Part shown: in pieces, positions 35,007 through 46,835 of the stretch
Layout of the letters: each line of letters begins with the position of its first letter
Position numbering within the stretch: position 1 is the stretch's first letter
Assembly (NCBI GenBank): GCA_002794785.1
Contig: NBBA01000005.1
Coordinates: 1,550,001 to 1,614,000, forward strand
Source: Coniferiporia sulphurascens
Taxonomy: Eukaryota > Basidiomycota > Agaricomycetes > Hymenochaetales > Hymenochaetaceae
Direction: 5' to 3'
DNA: 64,000 nt
Position numbers and translations under genes: made by a program
Notes under the pieces: generated by a model
Told to the model about the DNA's origin: nothing
The model's input: only the letters and a program-made list of their open reading frames with translations
Databases searched by the model: none

Positions 35007-37379
35007 ATGCCGTCGGTCAGAGTCAGACGTGGCTCGCAGTACGCCTCGCTTTACGGCGGCGATGATTCTAATCCTAACGAAGTTGGTAACACCGGTTCCA
35101 ATACCACAAGACCTCGGAGCAGGACCCTAGCAAGCATTTATCACCGTACAGACCCACTCGCTCACTTAAACCTCACCGACGGAGAGCCCAGTGCCAGCGC
35201 CCCTCTCCAGAATGCAGAGCGGCCTACCAATCGCACTGGGCAATCATCGAGCAAAGTTGCAGACTCAATTATTTTCGGACAACAGCCACCTCATACATCG
35301 AGGGAATACAGGAGTCGTGATCTTGCACATGGTGAGATTGGGCCATTTTCCTTGAGTCCCGCCGCCGGCGCCGCCCAAGGAGACAGCCGATCAACCACCT
35401 TAGAGGGTTCTCAGGCGGACGTTGTCGTGCCAAATGACGGGTTTCCTGGTTTGCTTGAAAGGCGACTTAGCGTCGCCAGCGCCGGTGGTCATCAATTCCG
35501 AAGCTCTAGTGAAGAGTCTCTCCATCATGAAGATGACATCGTCGAGCATTTGGACGTCATAGGTGAGCATTTGTGCTTTGCATGCTTCCCGCACGCTGAA
35601 TCGTGATTAGACCCCCAAATTTCTACGGTTTCGAATCTTGCAAACGCCGCCAATTCAATCCTAATGTCAGTAAGCACGCTTTAAGACGCCCCCCGGACAA
35701 GATAAGATTGTTGGTCATTACAGTCCTCCTGGTATAGGATATTCCCGGAAACCAGTCGTGTTTCTACCAAGGGTGCCCGTCTCTGAAGATGATACGGTAA
35801 AAGCCTCCTTGCACGAAGACGATCTGGACCGTCATGTAGAAGGAGTACTGGCGAAACGAGCGGTAGTAAGGCGAACCATGCAAGGAGTCTGGGCCTTCGT
35901 TAAAACCCGTGAGCACCGTTCGTTCCATCCTGGTGCCCCATATTCATCTGATTTGCTCCAGCCATGGGCGTGAGCAAATTATTGATTCTTCTCTTATGGA
36001 GATTTTCTAAGAGACCACACTCAGGTCATCGCCGCAATATATGGCTTTTGCGTTGGTAAGTAAAGATGTATAACTAACTTGCTTGGTTTGTGATCACGAT
36101 ATGCCAGTTTTTTGGGGTGCTGCCATCGTACTATTTTTACTCAAATGGATTAACCTACATAACCCAAGTACACAGGGGTTTTGGGTCGAAGTATCCTCAC
36201 AGGTCGTTAATGGTACGCCGACGCCACAACATAAGTAATTGCAAGGAATATATTAATGAGAGGAAACTGGCTTTCCGCACCAGCTCTATTTACTGTCACC
36301 GGTGTTGTGAGTCCCTACATGGTGTTTCGCTGAGCGATGATACTAGACATATTTCAGGGGCTGATCCCATGGAGAGTGATTGACACTTATCGTCAGCAAT
36401 CCAGTAGTTGACGAGAGTAAACATTTGCTCACGAGTCCTTTAGGAATACTCCGTATCTGGCACTACAAAAGGCTAACTCGATCTCTGCGTAAAAAGGCTG
36501 GATTGCCAGTACTTTACGATGAGGATGACCTTCCTGACCCAGTGTATGATCCAAATTATGTCCACGTATTGTCCGATAAAGAACAGAAGGAACTCCATCA
36601 TCGTGAGTTGCGGCTCTTAGTTGTATCAAGATGGACTACTCACCCAAATGTCAATTTAGATCAACGGCAGTTTATGAAATCGCAAACGTGGTATCGGCCA
36701 CATGGTACCCCTACACACCGCGTGAGTGGAGTCTTCGCCGCTCTAAAGGAAGGTCGTTCTGACACTGCCGGAATAAAGGCATTCCCTATCGAGTGAGTAA
36801 TAGCCATGCGACCGTCCCTTTCGGACATCTGGTTTACTGTCTGCCCTTCCTAGCACGGCCTTGCTCATTTGCTGTTGTATCGACGGTAACTCTATCTTCC
36901 AGGCAAGTGCTTCCCCACACGTGCTGTGTTACGAGCTTAAATGTGTCGTCCACCAGTGCATTCTTTGTGGCACAATGTGGGGGCTTAATAGGCACGTTCT
37001 CCTGCGCTTCATCGCAGTTTAGCACAATTCTGATGAGCACAACATCAACCTCTGGACTCTTGACATATCAACCTATTGCTATGGGTGCAGGTTTCAGCGA
37101 CCCGCATGGAGTACGGGAACTCTTATACCCTTGTCCTTCCTATGCGGAATCTTGTCGGCCGTTTTTATATGGCGGGGTGGACAGAAGACCAAACGCACGA
37201 AGGAAGTGAGAGAAAGGCTTCGGTTAGCGTTGACGCTTGAGCAGCATACGGGAAAATTCGGTGCCATGAATGTGGAAGACACTTCACAGATCTTGACCGG
37301 AGATATAACTTCCTACATTTCGGGCCCGGGGTGCAGTGATTCAGGGAAACAGGTCATCGATGTAAAGGCAGATAAATAG
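35007..37379 (+). CDS. Fungal multi-pass membrane protein (DUF3112-like)
   Basis: This belongs to an uncharacterised family of fungal integral membrane proteins. Seen: a ~220-residue hydrophilic, Ser-rich N-terminus (MPSVRVRRGSQYASLYGGDD), then VEGVLAKRAVVRRTMQGVWA, helices in IAAIYGFCVVFWGAAIVLFL and LFTVTGVGLIPWRVIDTYRI, the conserved loop IWHYKRLTRSLRKKAGLPVL, YDEDDLPDPVYDPNYVHVLS, SQTWYRPHGTPTHRAFPI, then CCIDGNSIFQ-CILCGTMWGLNR, PLSFLCGILSAVFIWRGGQK, and a cytosolic tail. The loop and the NSIFQ-CILCGTMWGLNR segment match the family I know as DUF3112, but the number is from memory. About eight introns. The TAG at 37377-37379 is the nearest stop, but an open, protein-like frame at 37411-37725 could be a spliced extension. 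Confidence 0.7.
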
Positions 37380-37410
37380 CGAAAAGGGTCGTTTTCCTAT
37401 CATACCAGTA

Positions 37411-37725
37411 TTGGCTGTCTGTTCTCCTGTGACTAAGCACGCTAATGTTAGAATGCTACAAACTCGTAATATTTTCTATGCAAATCGACAACACCCCCAA
37501 CAGTTTATGAATACCAATACAACACAGAATGTACACAATGCTTTGCCCAGAGTTGTTGAAACCCCCGGATTGTTGAAATCCTACAATCACACCTCATTCG
37601 TACACGGAAGTGCTGAGCTGATAGGGTCAGCCACAACACATCCCAAAAGCACACCTAGAAGTCCGCGGCGCGCTCAGTCGTTTACGCATCATTCACAACC
37701 ACCCAAGGATACCTTACGGCGCTGA
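37411..37725 (+). other. Open frame downstream of the DUF3112-like gene, possible alternative C-terminus
   Basis: Over 100 codons remain open here with a polar, His/Asn/Ser-rich product (RQHPQQFMNTNTTQNVHNAL) and a basic tail (TPRSPRRAQSFTHHSQ), but no ATG at the left edge. A ...TACCAG acceptor sits at its start, and weak donors (GTGATT near 37337; GTAAAG near 37362) lie in the preceding exon; the GTGATT join would keep the frame. It may be a spliced extension of the membrane protein or just 3' leader sequence. Confidence 0.25.
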
Positions 37726-37790
37726 GTTAAATCAAGACGCAATAGATAATACCCAAACTATGGGCGCTGTTGAAGCGCAAAGAAAACTGC

Positions 37791-40519
37791 CTAAGCGTAG
37801 GTCTTACGGGCCCACTTCGCAGCGGCAACGACGTTGGCCAGGGCGGCTTCAGTTTCTTTCCAGCCGCGGGTTTTAAGGCCACAATCCTGCAAACATAAGA
37901 CGTCAATAAGTGGTTTCACGGCGAAAACCTGTGAAAGCTTACGGGGTTGATGAACAGCAAATTATCAGGAATCAGCCCAAGCATGGAAGCGATGCGATCC
38001 TTGATTTCCTGCTCAGAAGGAACACGCGGGGAGTGGATATCATAAACACCCGGGCCAATCTCGTTTGAATAACCGAATTCTTTGAAAGCAGCAAGAAGTT
38101 TCATGTCACTCTTCGATGCCTCGATAGAGATGACATCAGCATCAAGACGTTGAATCGACGGGAAGATGTCGTTAAAGTCTGAGTAGCAGAAGTGTGAGTG
38201 CGTCTGCGTTGCATCGGTTACTCCAGCGGTTGCAAGCTTGAAGGTGTCGACAGCCCAACGGAGGTAATCATTCCAGTCAACACGGCGGAGCGGAAGCTGT
38301 AAAAAAAAGGGTGACATTAGAACTTATGAAATCAATAAAACCATTCTCGTATACGTACACCCTCTCGGATGGCGGGCTCATCGACTTGAATGGCGCGGAT
38401 ACCTGCGGCCTCAAGGTCTACAACCTCATCACGAAGCGCGAGGGCAAGTTGTCTCGATTGCGTCTCTTTGGATATGTCCGCACGAGGGAAAGACCAGTTG
38501 AGAATGGTGACCGGGCCAGTCAACATACCCTTCATAGGCTTCTTCGTAAGACTCTGAGCGTAACTGCTCCACTTGACAGTCATCGGACCCGGGCGACTGA
38601 CGTCAGAGACAATGATGGGAGGGCGAACATAGCTACAAAAGGTATTAGTTCATTCAAGAGAAATTCAAACGTAAAATCCGCCGATCAGTAGTGCTTACCG
38701 AGAACCATAGCTCTGCACCCATGCGTTTTGAGTGAAGACGAATCCGTTGAGCTGCTCGCCAAAGTACTGAACCATGTCATTGCGCTCTGGCTCCCCATGG
38801 ACAAGAAGGTCCAGCCCGACCTTCTCTTGGAACCGGACGACCTCCTCGATCTCCTTCTTAATGAACTCTTCGTACTGCTCACTGGTGATCTCACCCTTAC
38901 CCAACTTAAGGCGTGCGGAGCGGATTTCCTTGGTTTGCTGCGCGGAAGCTTGGGTGAGGCACTCAATGTAATGAACTGGGAAAGGGACCTACAGGGAAGG
39001 AGCCAATGGTCGTGGTCGGGAACTTCGGCAGGTCGAGCGACTTCTGGGCTTCCATACGCTTGGTGAAGGTACTTTTGCGACTGAGGTCCGCATCAGTGAT
39101 GGCTGCAACACGTTTACGGACGGCATCATCGGAGGTTGCCTCGAACTTGCGACGAGCCTCGATCGACTTTTTGTTGGCTTCAAGGGAAGCAGCGACTTGA
39201 GCGTCCTGGGATCCAGAGAGGATGGCGGCGAGAGTGGAAACTTCGCTGGCTTTTTCGAGAGCGAAAGAGAACCAATCTTTCTGCTCTGCAGGCAATTTCT
39301 TCTCTGATTCAAGGGTAACAGGAATGTGGAGCAGAGAGGATGAGGTTGCTACAATAACGCGATCCTGATCAAGCTCGCTGACTGCCTTCTGACCACGCTT
39401 GGCGGACGCCAGGAAATCATTCTTCCACACGTTGCGACCAGAGACTAGGCCGAGCGAAAGCACAAGGCCGGCCTGCTTGGCGGCCGCGAGAGTAGCTTCG
39501 AATTGACCAGGTTCACGGTCAAGATCAACATGAAGACCGGCGACGGGAAGCTTAGCAGCGTATTCTAAGTTGGAATCAAGGCGTCCATAGTACGTTGCGA
39601 GGATGATTTTAGGCGAGACTTGCGCGAGGGCATTGTATGCGGTAGCGTATTCCTTGGCGAGACCAGCGGCGACGTCCATGACGAGGACGGGCTCATCGAT
39701 CTGCACCCACTCGGCACCAGAAGCTTTCAGCTCGGTAAGAAGCTGCTTGTATACCGGAAGTAGCTTCTCAAGGAGAGAGATGGGCTTAAAGCCTGCGGAA
39801 GCATCCCTGCCAGCTTTTGCGAGGATTAGGTACGAGATAGGTCCAAGCACGACGGGGCGAGTAATAACACCCTCTGCCTTAGCCTCGTTGTACTCTTCGA
39901 CGGCCTTGTTGAAATTTAGCTTGAATTCGGTGGATTCCGACAGCTCCGGTACGACGTAGTGATAGTTCGAGTCGAACCTGAGACAATATCGTCAGGTGAC
40001 GATTTTTTGTTTTGTTTTGGGAAGAATAAGCAGGGAAATTTTTTATGTACTAACCATTTCTTCATCTCTGAAGCGGGGACATCGACACCATCTGCCTGTC
40101 TGCCGCGGCCCATAGCGAAGTAGACATCCAGCGGCGATAGGTTGAAACCAGTGTAGCGGCTCGGAATAACATTGAAAGCTGCCGAGTGATCGAGGACATG
40201 GTCATAAAGAGTGAAGTCGCCGCTACAATTGAGAAGCAAGAAATTAGCTGGCTTCGCCCCGGCCGATAAGTGCCGATGAAGGACTCGCCTTGAGATAAAG
40301 TCGACGCCCCGGGCCTTCAGATTGGTCCAGTTGTACTTCTTGACCTCGGACGCAGCCTTGGTGAGCTCGTCTGCGGTGATCTTGCCTGCCCAATAAGCTT
40401 CGACAGCTTTTTTGACCTCACGGTTGGCACCTAGGAGCACGATAAACATCGCAATTGATTCTGCATGCACACGAGTACTTGCCGATACGAGGGAAACCCA
40501 AAACACTAGAGAGAACCAT
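37791..40519 (-). CDS. MET6: Cobalamin-independent methionine synthase
   Basis: Product: 5-methyltetrahydropteroyltriglutamate-homocysteine methyltransferase, the last step of methionine synthesis. Seen: [13 protein letters not shown] joined to [20 protein letters not shown], then [93 protein letters not shown] and [14 protein letters not shown]. The zinc site is visible in [16 protein letters not shown] (His and Cys ligands) and [11 protein letters not shown] (Cys ligand), with [13 protein letters not shown] before it. Both halves of the double barrel are complete; the end is KWARKTYA. The first intron (40431-40482) has a GC donor (GCAAGT), needed for [12 protein letters not shown]. About six introns in all. 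It is convergent with the membrane-protein gene. Confidence 0.96.
40431..40482 (-). other. GC-AG intron in MET6
   Basis: The donor G|GCAAGT and acceptor CCTAG, 52 bases apart, join ATC-G to GT-GCC and give the invariant [12 protein letters not shown] near the enzyme's N-terminus. Apart from the T-to-C change the donor matches the consensus. Confidence 0.85.
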
Positions 40520-41701
40520 TTTGACGATAGGGCTGAGGGCAATGAGGAATGGAGTGGAGAAAGGGGGATGAAGGGCGGAAAAGATGATGAAGTATATGCG
40601 AGATTAATATTTGTACTCGTTATGCACTTATGTAAAAAATCTTCGATCTTCGATTCGGATTGGATCGCTCCTCAAATCCGAAGTCGGCCTACGTCGCTCG
40701 TCGTCGACCATGCAGGTCGTTTACGCCCTGTCTGTCCCACTCAGAGTCTCCAGCACGGCGAATGCACATTTTCTATTGTTATCTACATTTGCCATGAGAC
40801 CTGAATATCTCCTTTCGGGGACTGCAGACAGCAGGTAAAACCCCCCTCTCCGTGACTCGAATGGAAGCGAGCCTCACCGAACGAAATTGAAGGCGTGAAG
40901 AAGTATCCCGCTCCACTGTCCACGGAGCCGGCCAGAAATTATCATCCCCGAGCGTGCCCCGACATATTGCAGTCACAATGCCGCTCAGCCAATTCCGCAA
41001 CCTCCGAGCATGTGGATGTACAGGATTCGGGTCGTTGATGGATGCAGGAACTCAACAGTCAGCTAATGTTTCGATATCCGAAGTCAGATATTACAAGACA
41101 CCCCAGCCGGACGGGTGAAAAAAGACATAGCCTGCACTCACCGCTCCTCAGCAGTGTTGCGGCATGCAGACGGTGGTGAGGCTTTACCAATGCATTCTCA
41201 GGACCGGACCATGTTTTCCTGCACGGTGCCTTTTTACCTTGAGATTCACAGCCATAGTAATGAGCATCGTGCCGGATCGACATCCTCTTCTCAAATGAAA
41301 GGGGGAATTAGACTTCGCATAAACGTGAAAGCACGGACGCTTTCGCAACCCGACAAAAAAGAGAGTAGATCTGTTGGCACGAGCCGTACATTCTTCCAGA
41401 AGCCAACAATTGCTAGGCAACCAGGACGTCGAGGATTGCATCGCTTGGGCATGTTCTTGTAAATCCGGCGAGGTCTGCTTACGTAAAGCCTCCGCACGTG
41501 GAAGGCTATGTGGCCGCACAGCGCCTCCCGACCTTGCGCTCGGGCTCTCGGCTACCAACCCGACGGCGCAAATCGAAATCCGCGCGATGCTTGCTTTAGA
41601 TACAAGTACTCTGCTTGTCCAAGAAATGGACGCAAGGTCTCGACGTCGACGACTCCGAAATCTAGAGCGCAAACTGGTATTCAGCCCATTGCTCGTTGAA
41701 C
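40520..41701. other. 1.2-kb divergent intergenic region, MET6 / phosphatase
   Basis: This is the promoter space for MET6 (leftward) and the phosphatase (rightward). Both strands carry open frames of 100-160 codons at 41115-41733, rich in Arg, Ser and Ala, but they overlap each other in opposite directions and resemble no family. A CACGTG E-box is at 41495-41500. Confidence 0.4.
41495..41500. promoter_or_regulatory. CACGTG E-box
   Basis: This is a perfect palindromic E-box, the core site of Cbf1-type bHLH factors that control sulfur and methionine genes in yeasts. It lies about 200 bases before the phosphatase ATG and nearly 1 kb from MET6, so linkage to MET6 is uncertain. Confidence 0.25.
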
Positions 41702-42507
41702 ATGCCTTGGAGGAACGTAGACGCGATCATTGACGGCCGCCTGTTCTTGGGAAAGTAAGTCTTCTTCTGCTTCTTACGTTCCTAGGCGTTCTAAAACCGC
41801 TGCCAAATCTAAATATAATGCACTGATCATACAATGCTATCTAGTCTCATTGCGGCACGGTCCCCACGCTCGCTCTCTGAGCGTAGAATTTCGCACATCG
41901 GTACTTAAGCTTGACCCTGTTTTGTTTGCCGACGCAGAGCTCAATTTCACCTTACGTAGTCTCTGTTTGCACCGAGGCTATTCCTGCCGACGCACCCGCG
42001 TCGGGGATCCGCCAGCTTCGCATACCCATTGAAGACGTTGATTACGCAGACCTCCTCATTCATCTGCCCAGGGCATGCCAATTTATCCACCAGGCACTAC
42101 ACGAAGGTGGCATCATACTGGTTCACTGTGAACAAGGGCTCTCGCGTAGTGCAGCTGTTGTTGCCGCGTACTGTGCGCCAATATGCTTCACAATGCTTTT
42201 TTCCTTCGTTAAGACTAATTTTGGGTTTGATGTTATTCTAGTGATGTACTCGCGACGTATACGTGCTACTGAAGCTTTGGAAATTGTTAGACGTGGTACG
42301 TCCATGCCTCTTTCCTTTTGCTTTTGTGCGGTGCTGACTATCGAAAAAGCCCGTGAACAGGTCTGGCCGAATCCTGGTTTTCAAGAGCAACTTGTGCTTT
42401 TTGAACTATGCCAATACAACCCCACTGCAACGGACGGCATTTATAGGAGCTGGCGCAACAAGATTGAACTCCAGATCAGGGAAGGCGGGGTAGCCAGCTT
42501 GAATTGA
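41702..42507 (+). CDS. Single-domain dual-specificity protein phosphatase
   Basis: Product: a small cysteine-based phosphatase able in principle to act on phospho-Ser/Thr/Tyr. Seen: MPWRNVDAIIDGRLFLGN, then after an intron LIAARSPRSLSERRISHIVS, VCTEAIPADAPASG, RIPIEDVDYADLLIHLPRAC, and the catalytic loop IILVHCEQGLSRSAAVVAAY, which has the HCxxGxxRS signature with the nucleophilic Cys and the Arg. The general-acid Asp is probably in IEDVDYAD. The domain continues LMYSRRIRATEALEIVRR, AREQVWPNPGFQEQLVLFEL and ends at TGA (42505-42507). Five exons encode about 200 residues. There is no zinc-binding extension as in Yvh1 and no MAPK-binding domain, so it resembles the small atypical group. The start fits the family, where the protein opens just before IxxxLFLGN. 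Confidence 0.88.
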
Positions 42508-43156
42508 GCCTTATAATCACATAAACCAATGATCATTCGACCTTTCTATTTCTCGCCTTTACTTTTACCTCTGCCTTCACCTTACTTACTACCGCAACTG
42601 TAATTTTCGTCCGCAGCCCCGGCCGCTTTGTACTTGTACGACGTGTAACGCTAACGTACCTGACTCTATGCTACATGGTCACTTTTATATTCGTCCCTGT
42701 ATGCACCGCCAGGGCAGACAAGATTAAGGTTGGACAAATGACGACATTTGAAGTCCCTGAGCTGCTGAGATACACAGCCCCTTTCGGAAGGCGGCAAAGC
42801 TGTGCCATCACTAAAAATAAACGGTGCGAACACTCTTCGGACTCGGAGTTGATACCATCACTGCTCTAGTACTGTATGCACATACATACATACATACATA
42901 CCACCTTGGGCATTGCCGACCTGGCTAGCGTGGACTGAAATATTTTTTCGGGCTCGTAAACCAAAAGGTTATTGCTGGGGGAGCAACCGGTATGCAAAAG
43001 CGTACCACCGCTGACGGCACGGCTGCAAAGTGGATCATTGAAGGCTTTCCCCTGACGCAACGACGTCACTGCTACGCCGTCCACTATGCCACGGCCTCCC
43101 CACATCTATATTAACTCCTTACCCTCAACTGTCGCCATCCTTACCCGTCTGACAAC
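42508..43156. other. Intergenic stretch with a CATA microsatellite
   Basis: This gap lies between the phosphatase and the hydrolase, which are on the same strand. It has a C/T-rich part near 42540-42600 and a short tetranucleotide repeat at 42881-42900. No gene was recognised. Confidence 0.4.
42881..42900. repeat. (CATA)5 microsatellite
   Basis: Five perfect CATA units, followed by a non-repeat base and preceded by ATGCA. Confidence 0.9.
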
Positions 43157-46100
43157 ATGCCCTTGAACACCTTCAGTGCGGCTGTCCATATCACACCCGG
43201 TGCGCACCTGCGAAAAAAATAAATGCTCCCTCTGACTTCCATTAAACTGGCCTGCATTGGTCTTCTCTAGCTGTTATAAAGACCTTTTACGAACATTACA
43301 AACACAAGGCATCAAAGTTTGCGAAGAGCAGGGGTGAAGCGGAGGCGACCGACGATGTTCTGTTTGACGAGTAGGCGCCACTGTCACTGCCGCCACTTCC
43401 TTTGATAGACCTCGCGTCCAGAGCTTTCCATACCGTCAAGTCGTTCATCGAACTCGCTACGCACAACACTGTTGAATCACTTCAGGCTTTGTGAGTGCTC
43501 GTGGTTCCAGGTTGCGGCATAACGACTTATTTTTAGCGGCTAGTACAAATGCGCATATTCTTTCGCCGCCTTGGGCGGCTGTTTCTCCTATTTTGATTCC
43601 TTTCGAGTCCTGTAACAAAGCGGCAGATCTGCTCTTGGAGTGGTTTGACCCAGACGAGCTCGTACAAATCGTGGGCGGCGAGCGATGGTGGCAGGTCAGA
43701 GGTCTGGATGGTTTGGAAGGGGAATGGGTGACGGAGAGGAAGTTTCTCAAAGAGAGTAGCATGGCTGGGAAAATGAGGCATCGTGAAGGAGAAAGTCAGA
43801 GTGTGACAGATATAGAAACGGATGTTCTGAAAATGGACACCCTGGATAGAGTGATGGTAGGCTTCGTTTCCAATCCTTGCGCAGGGCCGGGATTAGCTAA
43901 TAAGAATATTTACTTATTGTTTCACGACGACAAAGCTCTACGTACATGGCGGTTAGACACTTCATCTCGAACCGATTCGAGAAGGTACTGACACGTGCAT
44001 ACAGGTGGATACTATTGGGGATCTATCAGTTCGTTACTCGTTTTCTTATATGAATGGCGCTCATCTGTGCTGCTTTCACAGACACCCATCGATATCAAAT
44101 TCTAAAATACGGTGAGCTCTATTTAATTTACGTGCAAAAATGATAGGCCGAGCCGACGTCGATACGCTACAAAAGCTCGCAAAATGGAAGGTAGAGTGTT
44201 TGCAGTCAACTATCGGTTGGTTGAATATATTACATCCCTCCTTCAGAGATTGATATCGGGTTTTTTTAAAGGAAAGCGCCCCAGTATCCATGGCCCTGCC
44301 CTGTACAAGATGTCCTCGCTGCCTGTAGGTAACCTTGACTTATAGCTTTTTGGAATGGTTTTATAGGCGTACGACTCCAGATCTCTATCTAATAGATCCG
44401 CCACCTTCAGCTTTACACACTCCCATCCTCCCTGAGAAGATTGTAGTTGCGGGCGATTCCGCGGGCGGTGGCCTCTGTCTCACCATGCTGACTATTCTTC
44501 GGGATTTGGGGAAGCCGCTTCCCGCCGGTGGTGTTCTCATTAGTCCCTGGGTCGATCTTACCCATAGTTTTCCAAGTGTTATAGAAAACACCGCGACTGT
44601 AAGGTCGCACGACGCTAAAGAGTAGAATTAATGACGCATTCCCCTGCTTAGGACATTATCCCTCCTCACGGATTTATCCATAAGCCGTCGCTAGCTTGGC
44701 CCGTTGCCGTACTTCCTCGCCGAGACGGTCGGATTGCAAAGACAGAGACATATCCTCCGCCTGAACCTGGTCATGCGGATACTTTGCAGCCAAGTGACGA
44801 GCGGATCAAAAAATCCTTTAACGAGGAGAAGACTGCGTTAAATGTTCCACAGAAAGAAATGATGTCCCATGTTGATGGAGTAGAGAGAAACCTTGACCCG
44901 CCTTTGCGAACTGAGGAGGTGGTCACGGACTGGGAACCAAAACCCCCAAAGATCCTGATGAAAGATCCTAATGCGACACCCCTTGAGTTGCGTTCCCAAA
45001 TCCAGCTTTACGCGACTAACGAGTACGTTGCAACTACTTGTGGCTTTATGCCGACTGGCTGACTGAGCCTTGTGTTTGGTCTAACAGACAATTGACTCAC
45101 CCGCTCGTGTCGCCACTCTTGCAAGGATCCCTAGGCGGCCTTTGTCCCTTATATATAGTTGCCGGAAACCACGAGGTACTACGAGATGAGATCATTTATT
45201 TGGCTCATCGTGCTGCATATCCGGAAGAATTTCATCCGAGAAAAGAAGCCATCTCTGGGACAAAGAGACAAGCGATTAATGTTGGCAAGTTCACGACACC
45301 CACGAAAGTCCACTTGCAGGTTTTTGATGGTTTATTTTTTTCTCGTGCTTGCTAAATCTTTGCGAACTAATTCGGGTTGAAACAGACATGTGTCATGTTT
45401 TAACGGTATTCACTTTTCATCCCTGTGTGAGCACTATCGATTATAAGTATGATTCTACTTCTTGACCTGCCTTCCGAAGGCAAAATACGCGTATCAATCT
45501 ATCGCGGAATTTGTGAAGCATGTCACTGATGGACCCCACGCTGAAAATGGGAATACTGCATTTCCGGAACTGAGGAAAGATGGACCGACGTTGAACATTG
45601 CCGCTGGATCGTCTATTGTCGCATCCGAAACTGCCAGTGAGGCATCTGTTTCCGCGCCGGACCCCATCGAACATAGCTTTAAATTTTTGTCGTCGTCTTC
45701 CGGACCTTCTCATTCCGGACTGTCTCAGGGTGATAAATCTTCTACGCACCTTTATGAACAGAATAAGGCTTCTATGAAAGAGCATGTACAAGAACACCCA
45801 TCCTTGAGCAAATTGGGCCCCTCGCCTGGATTAGAAGCCGAAGGAAGCAAATTACTGAATGGTGATGGAGGGGTATTTGCATTCAACATATCTTTCTAAA
45901 TTTACTTCTGATTTCTTTTCTTTAGGAGGTATTTTCAAACCTGATCATGATCCGAGAACGTGTCGACATACACGGACGTGTCCGTCAGATGGAGAGGAAG
46001 GAGGATATCCCATGTCTCCAGATGTCTGCAAATGACATTGGCTTACTAAAGGAAGTACCGGCACGTCGGTGGTTGACAGGGCAGCAGATTTGGGATGAAA

Positions 46101-46835
46101 GATTCAAGAATACCGCGAAAAAGGTGGAGAAGGGACGTAGGAAAAACGAAGAGAAGTACCAAAAAGTAATCGCTCGCGCAAGGCAACTTGGACTGGTTCA
46201 CGTGGACGAGAAATTTGCCCACACTGGACATTGCGAGGAACGAGATGAAGCGGATGGACGTATTCAGGGAGACAGACGCTGGGGGCCTCTGGACCTCAGT
46301 GATGAGAACCCTCCTTCGAGTGCTATCGCCGCACGTCAAGACACAGTAAGATATCAATGATACGAAATGTAGAAGGGATATTCACGCTTTGCTTCACAGG
46401 CAGAATCATTGGCTCTTCTGAGAAAAACTCTTTATCATACCGCCCCGAGGACGATCAGGAAAATGCCTAAGCGGAAAGCCAAAGATGTCATTATGGCAGC
46501 TCTGGATCCTGATGATGATCCATCTGCGCCTCCTCGACAGTCCGTGTCAGAGCAGCAGGTGAGGATCACGCATGTACCCGATCGCAAGCGCATTGGTAAT
46601 TAATCTTTAAATCTGTTGCAGTACTTGGCGGACGCTCCTATCCATGGGCTCAGCCTGTGGGCGTCTATCATGACGTACGCTCGAATTATTCTCTCTCGCT
46701 AAGCAAGTTTACCATAAGTTTTTATACAGGTATTTTACTAAGCGCGGTTCGGGAAAGGCCATGAGAGGAAAGGATAAAGCGACGGATGGTGTGAAAAACG
46801 GGGTTGGATACGCGAAGCGTAGCTCGGGAGGCTAA
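43157..46835 (+). CDS. Large alpha/beta hydrolase of the hormone-sensitive lipase type
   Basis: Product: a serine esterase or lipase, substrate unknown. Seen: MPLNTFSAAVHITP, then AVIKTFYEHYKHKASKFAKS, a conserved region around FLKESSMAG, the oxyanion-hole region GGYYWGSISS, HRYQILKY and ARKMEGRVFAVNYRL, then PEKIVVAGDSAGGGLCLTML with the nucleophile motif GDSAGG, LPAGGVLISPWVDLTHSFPS, a ~140-residue charged insert, GGLCPLYIVAGNHEVLRDEI with a possible acid residue, and DMCHVLTVFTF with the likely catalytic His. A long C-terminal extension (46.0-46.8 kb) rich in Arg, Lys and Ser includes WLTGQQIWDERFKNTAKKVE and ends YAKRSSGG. The product may reach about 1,000 residues. Joins in the 43.3-43.5 kb part were not all settled. 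Confidence 0.75.

Noticed and set aside
41115..41733. Overlapping open frames on both strands in the MET6/phosphatase gap
   Set aside because: They overlap in opposite directions, show no family motif, and one runs into the phosphatase start in a different frame.
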